From assembly GCF_011075055.1 (NCBI RefSeq), contig NC_058144.1, positions 13,668,138 to 13,732,137 on the forward strand: a stretch of DNA of 64,000 nt. Direction: 5' to 3'. Below the pieces are notes generated by a model, which saw only the letters and a program-made list of their open reading frames with translations, had not been told where the DNA came from and ran no database searches. The position numbers and the translations under genes were made by a program. The stretch is from Mangifera indica (Eukaryota > Streptophyta > Magnoliopsida > Sapindales > Anacardiaceae). Below are positions 1 to 11,339 of the stretch, in pieces (position 1 is the first letter of the stretch; the number at the start of each line of letters is the position of its first letter).

Positions 1-82
1 CTAACATTAGACTATTGAATTATCCAGTTTTATAAAACCAAAACTATAATTAATGTTAGCCCACATCAGAAAATTTCTAACA
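1..82 (-). repeat. 3' LTR of copia element, partial
   Basis: This segment matches the last 80 bases of the LTR at 6319-6770 with a few substitutions. On the minus strand it starts TGTTAGAAATT directly after a polypurine tract. The rest lies beyond the window. Confidence 0.85.
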
Positions 83-94
83 TTCTCCTACTTG
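83..94 (-). other. Polypurine tract of copia element
   Basis: On the minus strand AAGTAGGAGAA directly precedes the TGTTAG start of the 3' LTR. This is the expected position for second-strand priming. Confidence 0.75.
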
Positions 95-863
95 GGCAAC
101 ATTAATTATTTTATTTTATTTTAAGAAAAGAAAAGAAAACGATTTTGACTCTTGGGCAATCAACGATTTTAACTTTAAGCGGCTATTATTTTATAAAACA
201 GAATAGTCCAAAGATAAATTACACTATAATAAACAATCCAGTTAATATGAGCATCAATAACGAATCAAGACATCACTTATGTACTATATCGACACAAGAT
301 CATCCTCGATTACAATTACTAATAATCAAATCAACGCAGATCAAGTCTGGGAGTGTGGCAGAATAACACCCAACAAGGTGATCATAAACAGTGCTATATC
401 TTTGTCAGTCATTTTTATGATTTCTCTCTAACCTTTATGTTTTAGAAGAAACAAGAGAAATCCCTTTGCCTCCAATGATGCCTGTATGTTTCAATTTTGC
501 TCGAGACTAATGAAACATACTCATACAACTATCATTCTCAAGGGAAACTTTATCTTGAGACACATGTTGTATCTAAACCTTATACATGCATATATATCCA
601 TACACAGATAAATATATAATCAAGCATTCATATAATAAGTTTTGCAAAACTCATAATTATAATAAATCACCCAACAAAACAATGTCATAAAGTCAAGCAG
701 AAAATAACCAGAAATTACTTTAAGACTCCTAATAACCTAAGGCATCAAAAGATTCTAACACACCCATATTCATCACATGACCTTTAAAAACAATAGGTCT
801 AAGTCCTTTGGTTAGGGGATCGGCCAACATTGCATCTGTACTAATATGTTCCACCATGATGTC
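95..863 (-). other. Copia 3' untranslated region
   Basis: This lies between the end of the RNase H coding region and the polypurine tract. I see no coding signal. Short open frames here match no known domain. Confidence 0.5.
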
Positions 864-1406
864 TCATTTCTTTACAAGGTCCTTGACTATAAGATATTTT
901 AGCTCTATATGTTGTGACTTGTTATTGACCTTATTGTTCTTGCAAAAAAACACAACTGCATAATTATCACAGTAGATCACAAGAAGCCTAGAAATGAAGT
1001 CAATCACTCGAAGCTCAGAAATATAATTCTTCAACCATATGACATGGGTAGATGCCGCATAGCAAGCAATAAACTCTGCATACATGGTTAAAGATGCTAC
1101 TAATGTTTGCTTGACACTTTTCTAAGATATGGCCCTACCTGCAATCATGAAGATGTACCCTGAAGTGGATTTAAAGTCATCAGGACATCCACTGAAGTCT
1201 GAATCAGAATATCCCACCACCTCAAGAGTTTTTGTTCTTTTGTACATAAGCATGAAATCTTTAGTCCTCTGCAAATATCTCATGATTTTCTTTGCTGCTA
1301 CCCAATGATCAGAACCAGGATCAGCAACATATCGACCAAGAACATTCACAGTAAAAGCTATGTCAGGTCTCGTGCACACTTGGGCATACATCAGACTCCC
1401 AATCAC
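864..1406 (-). pseudogene. Copia RT C-terminus and RNase H (broken)
   Basis: Two minus-strand frames (1122-1406 and 864-1085) read as the end of copia reverse transcriptase and RNase H. Visible motifs are GSLMYAQVCTRPDIAF, the RNase H motif YSDSDFSGCPDDFKSTSGY, and a final segment with YAEFIACYAAS and IYCDN. In intact copia elements the last segment has the catalytic histidine motif near QHIELKY, which is visible. A frame break separates the two parts around 1086-1121. Confidence 0.85.
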
Positions 1407-2207
1407 ACTAGCATATGGTTTATCTTTCGTGAATGCCTTTCTAATGTCATTTTGAGGACACTACTTGTTACTAAACCTATCTCCTTTTATTACAGGTACA
1501 TCGCCAGCTTCACAATCTTACATCTGAAATCTCTTAAGAACATACTCAATATATGCCTTTTGAGATAAATCGAGCAAACCACGATTTCTATCTCGGTGGA
1601 TTTAAATGTCAAAAACAAAATAAGCTTCCCCAAAATCTTTCATGTCAAAGGCTTTAGACAAAAACTGCTTACTCTCAAAAAGCATATTGCGATCACTGCT
1701 TGCAAGCAAAATGTCATCAACATAAAGTACCACGAAAATAAACTTGCTCATACTGATCTTCATATACACACACTAATCAAATTGATTTTCAGTGAAGCCA
1801 TATGAGATCACAACCTCATCAAATTTAAGATACCATTGTCGAAAGATTTGTTTTAAACCATAGATAGACTTTTTAAGTCTATATACCATATGTTGTTTCT
1901 TATCAACCACAAAACCATCTGGTTGTCTCATATACACCTCCTCATTAAGATTACCATTAAGAAAAGTTGTCTTTACATCCATCTGATGAAGCTCTAAATC
2001 AAAATATGTTGTTAAGGCCATTATGATTCTAAATGAATCTTTTGAGGATACAGGTGAAAATGTTTCATTGAAGTCAACTCCTTCTCTCTGAGTAAACCCT
2101 TTTGCAACTAATCTTGCTTTAAATATGTTTATCTTTCCCTTAGGATCTCTTTTAATTTTAAAGATCCATTTATAACCAATAGGCTTGAAACCTTCAGGTA
2201 GCTCCAC
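1407..2207 (-). pseudogene. Copia reverse transcriptase core (broken)
   Basis: The frame at 1773-2207 begins GYKWIFKIKRDPKGK and continues through KARLVAKGFTQREGVDFNETFSPV, the N-terminal half of the RVT_2 domain. The second half continues in another frame towards 1407. The catalytic motif is intact as YVDD at 1713-1724 (minus strand). The frame change near 1773 and stops nearer 1450-1500 mean a full polyprotein cannot be made. Confidence 0.88.
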
Positions 2208-2623
2208 AAGATCTCAAACCTTATTTTCTTTCATGGATTGCATCTCATCTTCCATAGCTTTCATCCACATGTCTACACTTGAGCTTTTAATTGCTTTAGA
2301 AAATGAAACTGGATCAGTCATATCTCCAATATCATACTCATTTTCAGCCAAATAAACATATATATCTAAAATGGCAGCCTTCATTTGTCTTGTTGATCTC
2401 CTAAGGGGTACCTTAGCCACATGATCTTGAGTTATATTTTCAGGAATTTCAGTTTGTGGTGTAGAGGTTTCTTGAGTTTCAGTTATTTGTCTTCACACAG
2501 AATCATTTATCTCAAAGGGAAGAGGTAGAGGGAATGTGACAACTTCTTCTTGATCCTTGTCAAGGGAACCAACAATAGCATCATGAACATCAGGCTCAAG
2601 GAACTTAGCAATTTGAGACTCAA
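2208..2623 (-). pseudogene. Copia integrase-RT linker
   Basis: A minus-strand frame at 2214-2420 contains RRSTRQMKAAILDIYVYLAENE and DMWMKAMEDEMQSMKENKV in separate parts. This is the low-conservation linker with the W-x-x-A-M-x-x-E-M element that precedes RVT_2 in copia polyproteins. It is separated from RT by a stop around 2208. Confidence 0.75.
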
Positions 2624-4040
2624 TTATCCTTGTGCCATGAGAAGGACAGTAGAACTTATATCCCTTAGAATGAGATGGGTATCTAACAAAGTAACACCGG
2701 ATAGAGCGAGGTTCAAGCTTTTTTTCAATAGGATTATAAATCTAACCTTAATAGGGCAACCCCAAACTTGAAAGTGGTTAAAGCTAGGCTTTCTACCAAC
2801 CCATAATTCAAAAGGTATTTTGGAAACTGATTTACTGGGAACTCTATTCAAAATGTATAAGGTTGTTTTGATTGACTCTCTCTAAAGATATTTAGGCAAG
2901 TTAGTCCTACTTATCATGCTTCTTACCATATCCATAAGTGTGCAATTACGCCTTTCAACCATACCATTTTGATCAGGACTCCCAGGCATGGTATATTGAG
3001 CAACTATACCACATTCTTGTAAGTACTTGGATAACAGACCTATATGTTGACCTGAATCTCCATGTCTTCCATAATACTCACCCCCTCGGTTAGATCTTAC
3101 TACTTTAATGACTTTCTCTAATTGTTTTTCCACTTCAATTTTGAAGACTTTAAATTTTTCCAAAGCATCAGATTTTTCTTTAATCAAATAAAGAAAACCA
3201 TAACGAGAGAAGTCATCAATAAAAGTAATAAAATATTGACAACCACAAATTGTAATAGAGTAAGACCTACTAATATAAGTGTGAATCACTTCTAATAAAT
3301 CTGAACTACAATTTGCCCCCTTCTTTTTAGTTTTGGTTAATTTTCCCCTGATGCAATCAACACAAACTTCTAGATCATCAAAATTTAATGAGGGAAGAAT
3401 ATTATCTCTTATCAGCCTTTCAATCCTCTCTTTAGAGATATGCCCAAGCCTTTTATGCCACAATAAAAAGGATTTTTCATCAATCAAGGATCTTTTCCCC
3501 ATATTCCTTTCAATATTCATAGAAGTAGGAGTATTGACTGGAGCTAGACATACACAATATAATCCATTTTCCATAACACATTCACCAACAACTCTAGAAT
3601 TTAAAGATAATGCAACTGAAGATTTTTCAAATTTAAAACAAAATCCATATTTATCCAAAGTTGAAACCGAAATCAAATTACTTCTAAATGAAGGTACATA
3701 AAATGTATTATTTAAAACTAACTCAAAACCACTTTTCAACCTAAGGTAAACAACTCCTATATATTCAACTTCAACTTCTACTTCTGTATGGTTTCCAACT
3801 CTAAGTGTCCTTTTAGCCTCACTTGGTTTCCTTTTGCTTTTGAACCCCTGTAAAGTAAAAGCAACATGCACAGTTGCTCCACTATCAAGCCACCAAGAAT
3901 TTGGACATATATGAACAAAATTAGATTCAAAACACACAAGACTTAGTGGGTTACCTCTCTTTTCTAACCAAGACTTATATTTCATGCAATTATTCTTCAT
4001 ATGACTTGTCTTCTTGCAAAAGAAGCATTTACCAAGATCT
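2624..4040 (-). pseudogene. Copia zinc knuckle, protease and integrase (nearly open)
   Basis: The long minus-strand frame 2882-4000 begins just inside a CX2CX4HX4C zinc knuckle (3986-4028, CFFC...H...C). It then carries the aspartic protease motif WWLDSGATVHV, the GAG_pre-integrase motif LLWHKRLGHISKERI with its zinc-binding residues, and the rve integrase core (FITFIDDFSRYGF for the first Asp, SNRGGEYYG, and PDQNGMVERRN with the last acidic residue). The integrase C-terminal part (KIPFELWVGRKPSFNHFQVWG) is in a shifted frame at 2624-2851. This is the best-preserved part of the element. Confidence 0.9.
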
Positions 4041-4795
4041 TTCTCCTATATTGCATTTAAATTTTTCTGGTCTTGACCATGTCTTTTATTCTAATCATTT
4101 TTAGGAGTAGTAGGATTAAACTTGTCTTTCTTATACTTTTTCTTACCATGATTATCTTTAGAATGAGAGACAAAAAGAACCACATCATTCTTTTCCCTCT
4201 GTATCTTACACTCCTTAGCAACACACTTAGTAATCAGACTATCCAAGCTCCAAGTTCCTTTTGTGGTGTTATAAGTTGTCTTGAGCTAGGAAAAAGTTTG
4301 AGGTAGGGTAGCTAAGGCATGATGAACAATAACTCATCAGGTAAAAAGATCTTATGATTCTTGAGCTTGTCTTGGACATGAACGAGCTTCAATATATAGT
4401 CCTTAACACCCCTAGATTCTGTGTATCTCATACTAATCAACTCAGTAACAAGAGATAAAGCTTTAGCATTATTGGAGATCTGAAATCGTTTCCCTATAAC
4501 AATGAAGAATTCTTTGGCAGTCTCATCAACTGGTAGCCCACTAAGAAAATGTTCAGCTATAGTCTTTTTCATAGCCATCATACATAAACGATTTGACCTC
4601 TCCTACTTAGTAAACAAATCTTTCTTTTCAATGGTACTCTTATCAATAGTATTAGTATTGGCTTATCTTGAACAAGTGTCAAATCCCAATCACCTATAGC
4701 TATAGCAAACTTAATATCTTACTTCTATTGCTTGTAATTACTTCCAGTCAAGACCTCAACAGTAGCATTGCTATTGTTCACAGAAATGGAGACTA
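4041..4795 (-). pseudogene. Copia gag (broken)
   Basis: The minus strand reads SNATVEVLTGSNYKQ near 4740-4790, then FAIAIGDWDLTLVQD, then the open frame 4312-4581 with MAMKKTIAEHFLSGLP and AKEFFIVIGKRFQ. These are the conserved blocks of the copia gag (UBN2/Retrotran_gag) domain. At least one Trp-to-stop change and several frame breaks are present. No clear start codon remains. Confidence 0.75.
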
Positions 4796-6303
4796 AAAGA
4801 AGATAATGCAATAAATTAAAACATGAGCAATAATTAATTAAAGTAGTTTTAAAATAAATAATGAAACTTGATAAGCTACATCCTATAGGGATTCCTTGGC
4901 ATCATCATTGACTCACCTTTGGGCAGAGAAAATGACATACAACAAGGGTCCCGAGCACAAGGTTATATATATATAAACTTTATGAGGATCTTTAGAACAT
5001 TTTATGTTCAAAAATAATATCACCTTTGGGTAAATATATTTTCTAGACCATGGTTCATCCTCTTCTTGATAGGGTAACAATTTTATAAGAACCTTTCAAA
5101 TATATGATGTTCGAAAATAATATCACCTTTGGGTAGATATATTTTCTAGATCATAGTTCATTCTCTAATTTATGAGATTGATTGATCACAGTAATTAACC
5201 TTATATTTTCTTTATATTTAATACACACAATAACCACCTTTGGGCAAGAAATTATATGTATTAAAAATTACTGAATGTATCATTCCTGAAGGGAACATTT
5301 TGTAAGCCTCAAAATGTATCGCTTTAGCGATTGATATTCTAATAACTCATAAATTATTCCCTGATACAAAATCATGTTACTCTAATTCTAAGATTTCATG
5401 AGACCTAATACCTTATGATCTCTGACAATCCTTCCTAAGTTTGTTGCATCTAATTTTGTAAATAATAATTAAAAATTTTTTACCTAGAATATTTGAATTT
5501 TAACAATTTCAAGGCCTAACAGAGTAAAACATGTCAACACAGCAACAAAACACTATTACACGTGCCATCACGCAACAATGAAAAAGGTTCACGTGCCGCT
5601 AGGATAATGTATGCTCTCAGACGCGCTTTCACACGCTCAGACATGCCTCACCCGCCCAAGCGCACGTTCACGCTCTTAGCACACCTTTACAGCACGTGAT
5701 TGCATGCGCACGATACCCAATTTGGTCGGTCCGGGTTGGCCTAACAGCTATTCGGGTTAACTGAGCCTTTTTGACCAAATTTGGTCCAACGGGTTATTTG
5801 ACCCTGCAGGTCGGGTAATCGGGTTAGGAAAACCTGGATCTGACCCACGATTATAGAAACCCTAATCATCAAATTCTTTACTTTTGCTCCCTGATTCTGC
5901 CACGATCAACCACCAGATGGATTCCCGAAGATAGCAGATCACTTCAGCGTCACTTTTCTAGCATCATGGAAGCCATTGGCGAAGCTATTTAGCCATGATT
6001 TCATGTCAGCATTCAAGATCCAAACTTGAAGATCTGATGTGGGGAATGACCGCCAGTAGCGCTCCAATCACAGGGAAACGTTTTTGTGGTTGCCACGACT
6101 CACATTGACAGCGAATACGGCGATGCTGCTACCGACATCTATTATTACAGATTACTTAGGGTTTATTCTATAATGTATAATTCAATCAAGATAATAATTA
6201 AACAAAAATAATAATGATCATAATAAACCCTAATTGAATTTTAAAAAAAAAAACAACCCTAATTTCAATTCTCATAAATCCATATTCTATATCTATGTTG
6301 ATT
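4796..6303 (-). other. Copia 5' leader with imperfect repeats
   Basis: About 1.5 kb lies between the primer site and gag. I find no coding domain. It has imperfect repeats with the core AATATCACCTTTGGGTA (near 5019 and 5116) and relatives of CACCTTTGGG at 4915 and 5233. The part from about 5570 to 6150 is much richer in G+C than its surroundings, with repeated CACG and CGCTC words. Confidence 0.5.
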
Positions 6304-6316
6304 GGCTCTAATACCA
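6304..6316 (-). other. Primer binding site, tRNA-Met type
   Basis: The minus strand reads TGGTATTAGAGCC, one base from the plant initiator tRNA-Met primer site TGGTATCAGAGCC. It lies two bases inside the 5' LTR. Confidence 0.85.
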
Positions 6317-6318
6317 CA

Positions 6319-6770
6319 TGTAAAACTTTAATTAAGAACATAATTTAATTCAAACATGCATAGAATATAGAATACTGAATTTTTATGTTCTATTGAACAT
6401 AAATTTGAGTCATATCACTGAAACCAAGGATCTTCAGAATACCACCTGAAACTTGAAAATTTGTTATGACAGGTCTTCCACTCCAGAAACCTCCTTATGA
6501 CTGCTTTGAATGGGTAAATGTATCAACATTAGGTTTTAGAGTGAGGACCAAACCTATTTATAAGAAATTATCTGGATCTTCCCATTAAAGGTCCAATAAC
6601 TGAAGACCCATACTAAACCGTCTACTCAGATAAATAACTTTTAAGTGATTGGGCATGTTTTTATTGATCACTCAAACCCATCTATAAACTGATATTGGAC
6701 TATCTAATTACCCGGTTTTATAAAACCAAAACTATAATTAATGTTAGCCCACATCAGGAAATTTCTAACA
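6319..6770 (-). repeat. 5' LTR of copia element
   Basis: This 452-bp LTR is bounded on plus by TGTAAAAC and CTAACA. It abuts the primer site on one side and TFIIS-like sequence on the other. It shares its outer 80 bases with 1-82. Confidence 0.82.
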
Positions 6771-7241
6771 TCCTTAGATTGTTTGATCTTAATCTTTAAG
6801 ATGAATTTCAAAGAACTTATCCCCGCCTCTTCAAAATTTTCTGGAATTCCTAGTCTCTTCAAGTTTTGTAGAATCAATCGGACACTTTGAATCTTTGACT
6901 TTGTTTCTTGAAGAGTATCGATGGCAGATGGTTGATTCGAAAAATCAATATATAAAAATTTTTCTCTGGTTATGGAAGAATATTCCTTGATCTTCTTGCT
7001 CCATATTTCCAACAATCACTCAGTCATTCTTTTCTTTCTTATGTTGTCTAAGACGTCAAAGATGCTTATCAATTACTGTTGAAACAAGAAGCTCGCCAAT
7101 AACAGAAAAGTCCTTAAAACACTTCAAAGAATCAATACAATGGGAAACCTCTATTCTATTTTCAGAGACACTATCCATGGCAGCAACAAAAGCTACTTTC
7201 TTGACGGCTTCACACAGAGAAAACAATTCTTTCTCCATCAT
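6771..7241 (-). pseudogene. TFIIS N-terminal-domain gene fragment, cut by copia
   Basis: The minus-strand frame starts at 7241 with MMEKELFSLCEAVKKVA, continues through SHCIDSLKCFKDFSVIGEL, then LLVSTVIDKHL, a stop, and RLRQHKKEKND. After a frameshift it continues LLEIWSKKIKEYSS. This is the layout of the TFIIS N-terminal (LW/TFIIN) domain of plant TFIIS and related elongation factors: helices, LVST-x-x-x-K-x-L-R, KH-x-x-EKI and L-x-E-W-K. The stop is CTT TGA CGT, where CGA to TGA would restore the usual Arg. Coding sequence runs straight into the LTR at 6770, so the copia insertion truncated it. The linker and C-terminal zinc ribbon are not in this window. It could be a full TFIIS relative or another TFIIS_N protein. 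Confidence 0.72.
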
Positions 7242-7428
7242 TACTGAATTTTCACTCACTAACAAACATTTTCACTCACTGCTTGCATAGTTCTCTTGTT
7301 GTCAATAAAAATAGAAAAATTAACTCAAAAATGAAGAAGAAAGTGTAGAGGTTTACAAAGCAATATGTACTTAAAGCAAAAAGTGAAAAGGCAGAAGAAA
7401 AGATATAAGTTGGGAATAAGGGGTTGAC

Positions 7429-7440
7429 CTTATATATAAG
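7429..7440 (-). promoter_or_regulatory. Likely TATA box of the TFIIS-like gene
   Basis: The near-palindrome CTTATATATAAGG lies about 190 bases upstream of the ATG at 7241 on the minus strand. The segment between it and the ATG is A-rich on the minus strand's complement and has no start codon context better than 7241. The assignment rests on position and sequence only. Confidence 0.45.
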
Positions 7441-7556
7441 TGAAGGTGTTTCCCGGTTTTGTTTAAATCATAGAGACTGGCGGCGGGAAATCAAGAAAGC
7501 CATTAGGACAGTTGGCAGGCTGAATTTCCAATATTAGGAATTTTTTTTTTCCTTCC

Positions 7557-7730
7557 TTAAAATTTAAAATATTTATCTACCCCATCTAATCGAGACTCAA
7601 GAAGAATATTATGCTCTCTACTAGGAGTTTTTGGGTTGACATTATAAAAAAATAATTTTGTGGTAGGTACACCTTTAATCGATATAACCTTACCATTATT
7701 AATTGTAATAAACTCTTTTTCAATTGATTT
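7557..7730 (-). other. Unassigned open remnant cut by gypsy element
   Basis: A minus-strand frame (SIEKEFITINNGKVISIKG, then VPTTKLFFYNVNPKTPSRE) is open from the gypsy boundary at 7730 to a stop at 7557. Sequence on the other side of the insertion (14443-14486, YLANIKFK) is open up to the same boundary. I do not recognise the protein. It may be a remnant of an older element or a chance open frame. Confidence 0.3.
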
Positions 7731-8719
7731 TGGTGCATATTCATCAAGGCAATACAGCAAGTCACAAACTCAAATCTGGAAATTATTGTTCATATGGCAC
7801 AATAGCACTTTGTCTTCCAATTTAACCAATCAAATGACCTTCAAAACATACAAATTATAGTTCATTGGAAAGGGTATTCAAAGAGCTTTCTAATGGTATA
7901 TGATAGCAATCACAACTCAATCAACAAGGCATTCAAAACTTGTTTCAAAGTTTGATAGCAAAATCTAAAAATGGCAAAATCACACACTGTGAACAGTAAC
8001 CAAGGCATACAACACACATTCACACTTTGGATTTCAAGGGAAATAAGAAAGTTAACCAAGGCATAAAGGAAATTTCCACCAACCTTGGGATCTTCCACCA
8101 CCAATTCTTCCTCCAAGATGAATTGGATAAAGGAACAAGCAACTAAAGAAAAGCTACAAAGCTTTACTTAAGAATTTCATTATCAAGTAGTCTAGCCTTT
8201 TACAAGTGAAAATCCACTTTCATAGACAAGAGCAAGTGGCGGCAAAAATTGAGCATTAATTTGACATGGAAGCTTTTCCCTTTATTTAAGCTTAGCCATT
8301 CATTCAATACTAAGACCATACCATATTAATTGAAGAAAATAACAAAAGGGAACAACTTTTCCCTAAAAGGTGGAACTATGTCCACCAACTAAAGTTATTT
8401 GCTTCTCTTTTAGTTGCAATCCAACTAAATGGGTTTCATGGCATCTTGGGCTCCATTTAAGTGATGAAGGGCTACCTCATCTACTTGGGCTTCAACTTGT
8501 AGTTGGCTTCTTAGACTCATTTAAGCTTTCATTTCATTAAGGTCTTGGATGCAAGTATTGAGATTGCACCCAAAAGTAAAGTCGGGCTAAGGTGGAAAGA
8601 GCAATGAATCTTTGGGCTTGCATGGAGTTAATTCTTCATTCTCAATGGTGGCTTGAGCCAAATGGAGATTTGATAGAGACTTGGAAGCTAGGGTTGGAGA
8701 GGTAGCCGAAAATACATCA
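7731..8719 (-). repeat. 3' LTR of Gypsy-1
   Basis: This 989-bp copy is collinear with 13453-14442. On the minus strand it starts TGATGTATTTTCGGC directly after the purine run of the polypurine tract. Its first 133 bases encode the end of the pol frame. Confidence 0.92.
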
Positions 8720-9378
8720 TCCCCCCTAGGTTGAGAAAGACTTGCCCTCAAGTCCTTAAGGTGGTTATCCTCTATGTATGGTAAAAGATCTCCAATATTG
8801 AAGATGGTCGAGACTCCTCCTATCTCATCTGGAAGATTCACCTTGTATGCATTGTCATTCACCTTCTCAAGCACTTCAAATGGTCCATCAGCCCTTGGAG
8901 CTAGCTTACTCCTCATTTTGCTTGGAAATCTCTCTTTTGTCAAATGCACCCAAACCAAGTCACCCGGTTTGAAAATGGATGGCTTTCTATGCTTGTTGAT
9001 CTTCCTCTTATGAGCTTCATTAGCCTTCATGATTTGAAATTTGATGGTTTCATGGAGCTTTTTCATGGCAGCAACTTTCTCCTTGGCATCCTTGTGAACT
9101 TGCACATCAAGAGGTAAAGAAGTTAGGTCCAAAAGAGTTAGGGGATTAATGTCATAGACTACCTCAAACAGAGAGTGGTTAGTTGTTGCGCTTTGACTCC
9201 TATTGTAGGAAAATTCAGCTTGAGCAATCTTCAAGTCCCAATCCCTTAAGTGCTTGTTAACCAAAGTCCTCAAGATTGTTCCCAAAGTCCTATTAGTTAC
9301 TTCGGTTTGACTATCGGTTTAAGGGTGATGAGAGGTGCTAAACATGAGCTTGGTTCCCATTTTTCTCCATAATGTCCT
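8587..9378 (-). pseudogene. Gypsy-1 integrase core end and C-terminal domain
   Basis: The frame 8587-9285 opens GTILRTLVNKHLRDWDLK, the end of the rve core (LPQAEFAYN-type motif here IAQAEFSYNRSQS). It continues with a GPY/F-type module (KPGDLVWVHLTKERFPSK, LAPRADGPFEVLEKVNDNAY) and a tail that runs across 8719 into the LTR (SATSPTLASKSL). Just upstream, at 9286-9378, the core continues in the same sense as SHHP-stop-TDSQTEVTNRT, with a Gln-to-stop change. I see no clear chromodomain; the C-terminal tail replaces it. Confidence 0.82.
8720..8729 (-). other. Polypurine tract of Gypsy-1
   Basis: The minus strand reads CCTAGGGGGGA directly before the LTR start TGATG. Confidence 0.8.
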
Positions 9379-9750
9379 TTAAAAGTGGCTCAAAAACTTG
9401 GTGTCTCGATCCGAAACTATGGTTCTTGGAATTCCATGTAGCTTCACCACTTCCTTGAAGAACAATTCAGCCACCTTGCTAGCATCTTCAGTCTTGGAAC
9501 AAGGGATGAAATGGGCTATTTTAGAGAATCGATCTACTACAACCATTATAGCATCTTTTCCCCTTTGAGTTCTTAGAAGAGCCACAATAAAATCCATGCT
9601 AAGATCCTCCCATGGCTGCTTCAGAATAGGTAAAGGCATGTAAGGACCAGGTTTGAAATGAGACTTGGACCTTTGACATGTGTCATACCTTGCAATAATA
9701 GCTTGGACGTCACTCACTATCTTAGGCCAATAGAAATGCTCTTTAAGCAT
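9379..9750 (-). pseudogene. Gypsy-1 integrase zinc finger and core
   Basis: The frame reads LKEHFYWPKIVSDVQAII, then ARYDTCQRSKSH, then LSMDFIVALLRTQRGKDAIM with the first catalytic Asp, and IVSDRDTKFLSHF with the second. The HHCC finger has YDTC where CDTC is expected, so one zinc ligand is lost through a Cys-to-Tyr change (TGT/TGC to TAT/TAC). A stop follows near 9379. Confidence 0.86.
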
Positions 9751-9782
9751 GTTTAAGGTCTTATTTATGCCAAAATGACCTG

Positions 9783-11339
9783 CTAATCCACTACCATGTG
9801 TCTCCCTAATGAGAAGTTCCCTAAAAGAGCTCTTAGGGATACATAATTTAGCTTCTTTGAAAAGAAAACCATCATGGACAGAATAGTCTTCATATGCCCC
9901 CTAGAACACTTCTTCATGATCTCCCAAAGTTTATCATCTTCATTGTAATATTGTCTCATAAGCTGGAAACCTATAACTCTTGCATCAAGAATGGATAACA
10001 AGTAATGACTTCTTGAAAGAGCATCGGCAACTACATTGGAAGAACCTTGTTTATATGTTGAAACAAAGGAGAAAGACTGGAGGAATTCCACCCATTTAGC
10101 ATGCCTTGAACTTATCTTATGTTGGCTACTAAGAAACTTCAAGGCTTAGTGATCGGAACGAAGCACAAATTGTTTAGGCCTTAGGTAATAACTCCAATGA
10201 TCAAGGGCTCTAACAATTGCATAGAATTCTTTGTCATAGGTGGAGTATCTTCTCTTGGACTCATTGAGCTTCTCACTAAAGTAAGCAATGGGCCTTTTGG
10301 CTTGAGTTAGGACTGCCCCAATGCCAACTCCACTTGCATCACATTCCACTTCAAATACCTTATCAAAATCAAGTAGAGCAAGTATGAAGGTTTCACATAA
10401 CTTCTTTTTAATCTCTTTAAATGCTTTGGAGGCTGTCGTGGACCATTCAAACCCATTTTTATTCATACATTCAGTGATGGGAGCCATAAGAGTGCTAAAA
10501 TTAGGCACAAAATGCCTATAAAAATAAGCAAGGCCATAGAAGCTCCTAACTTCAGTAAGAGTCTTTGGTTGGGGCCACGTTTTAATGGCATCTACCTTGG
10601 ATTGATCTACTTGAATGCCATCCTTAGAAACTACATATCCAAGGAACACAACTTGGTCTACAAAGAATTCACACTTCTCTTCTTTTACATATAACTTATT
10701 TTTCCTTAACACATCAAAAACACTTCTCAAATGCAAGAAATGATCATCAAGATTTTTGCTATATACTAATATGTCATCAAAATAAACAACAACAAATGCA
10801 CCAATGTAAGGTTTGAGTACCTCATTCATAAGCCTCATGAAAGTGCTTGGAGCATTTGAAAGGCCAAAGGGCATAACCAACCATTCATATAAGCCTCCCT
10901 TAGTCTTGAAGGTTATCTTCCATTCATCTCCTTTTTTCATCCTTATTTGATGGTAGCCAGTCCTTAGATCAATTTTGGAGAAGACACAAGCACCATATAA
11001 CTCATCAAGCATGTCATCAAGTCTAGGGATGGGATACCTATACTTGATGGTTATATTGTTAATGACTATACTATCCACACACATCTTATATGAGCCATCT
11101 TTCTTAGGAACAAGTAGGGCTGGAATAGAATATGGACTCATGCTAGGCTTTACAAAACCCTTTTTAATCAATTCTTCTACTTGCCTTTGCAACTCTTTAG
11201 TCTCCATGGGATTGCATCTATAGGCTGGCTTATTAGGCAATAGTGCACCTGGAACCAAGTCAATTTGATGCTCAATGCCTCTTAAAGGAGGGAGGTCAGA
11301 TGGAAGCTCTAATGGGAACACATCTTTAAATTCAGCCAA
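9783..11339 (-). pseudogene. Gypsy-1 reverse transcriptase and RNase H
   Basis: The 397-residue frame 10146-11339 carries RT from the [13 protein letters not shown] leader through [13 protein letters not shown] and the intact catalytic [12 protein letters not shown]. It continues into RNase H ([36 protein letters not shown]). RNase H finishes in the frame 9783-10142 after a stop between LRSDH and KFLSSQ (TAG for the expected Gln or Trp codon at 10143-10145), ending with QGSSNVVADALSRS. This is the most intact enzyme region of the element. Confidence 0.92.

Larger units (their letters stand above)
1..6770 (-). mobile_element. Ty1/copia LTR retrotransposon (3' LTR cut by window edge)
   Basis: Read on the minus strand, the order is 5' LTR (6319-6770), tRNA-Met primer site, a leader of about 1.5 kb, gag with zinc knuckle, protease, integrase, reverse transcriptase, RNase H, polypurine tract and the start of the 3' LTR (1-82). 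Protease-integrase-RT-RNase H is the copia order. The outer ends of the two LTRs match closely (1-82 against 6690-6770). The reading frame is broken by several stops and shifts, so the copy is not autonomous. Its right end lies in a TFIIS-like pseudogene; the left target duplication is outside the window. Confidence 0.92.

Noticed and set aside
3333..3701. 122-residue plus-strand frame
   Set aside because: Antisense shadow of the copia integrase region.
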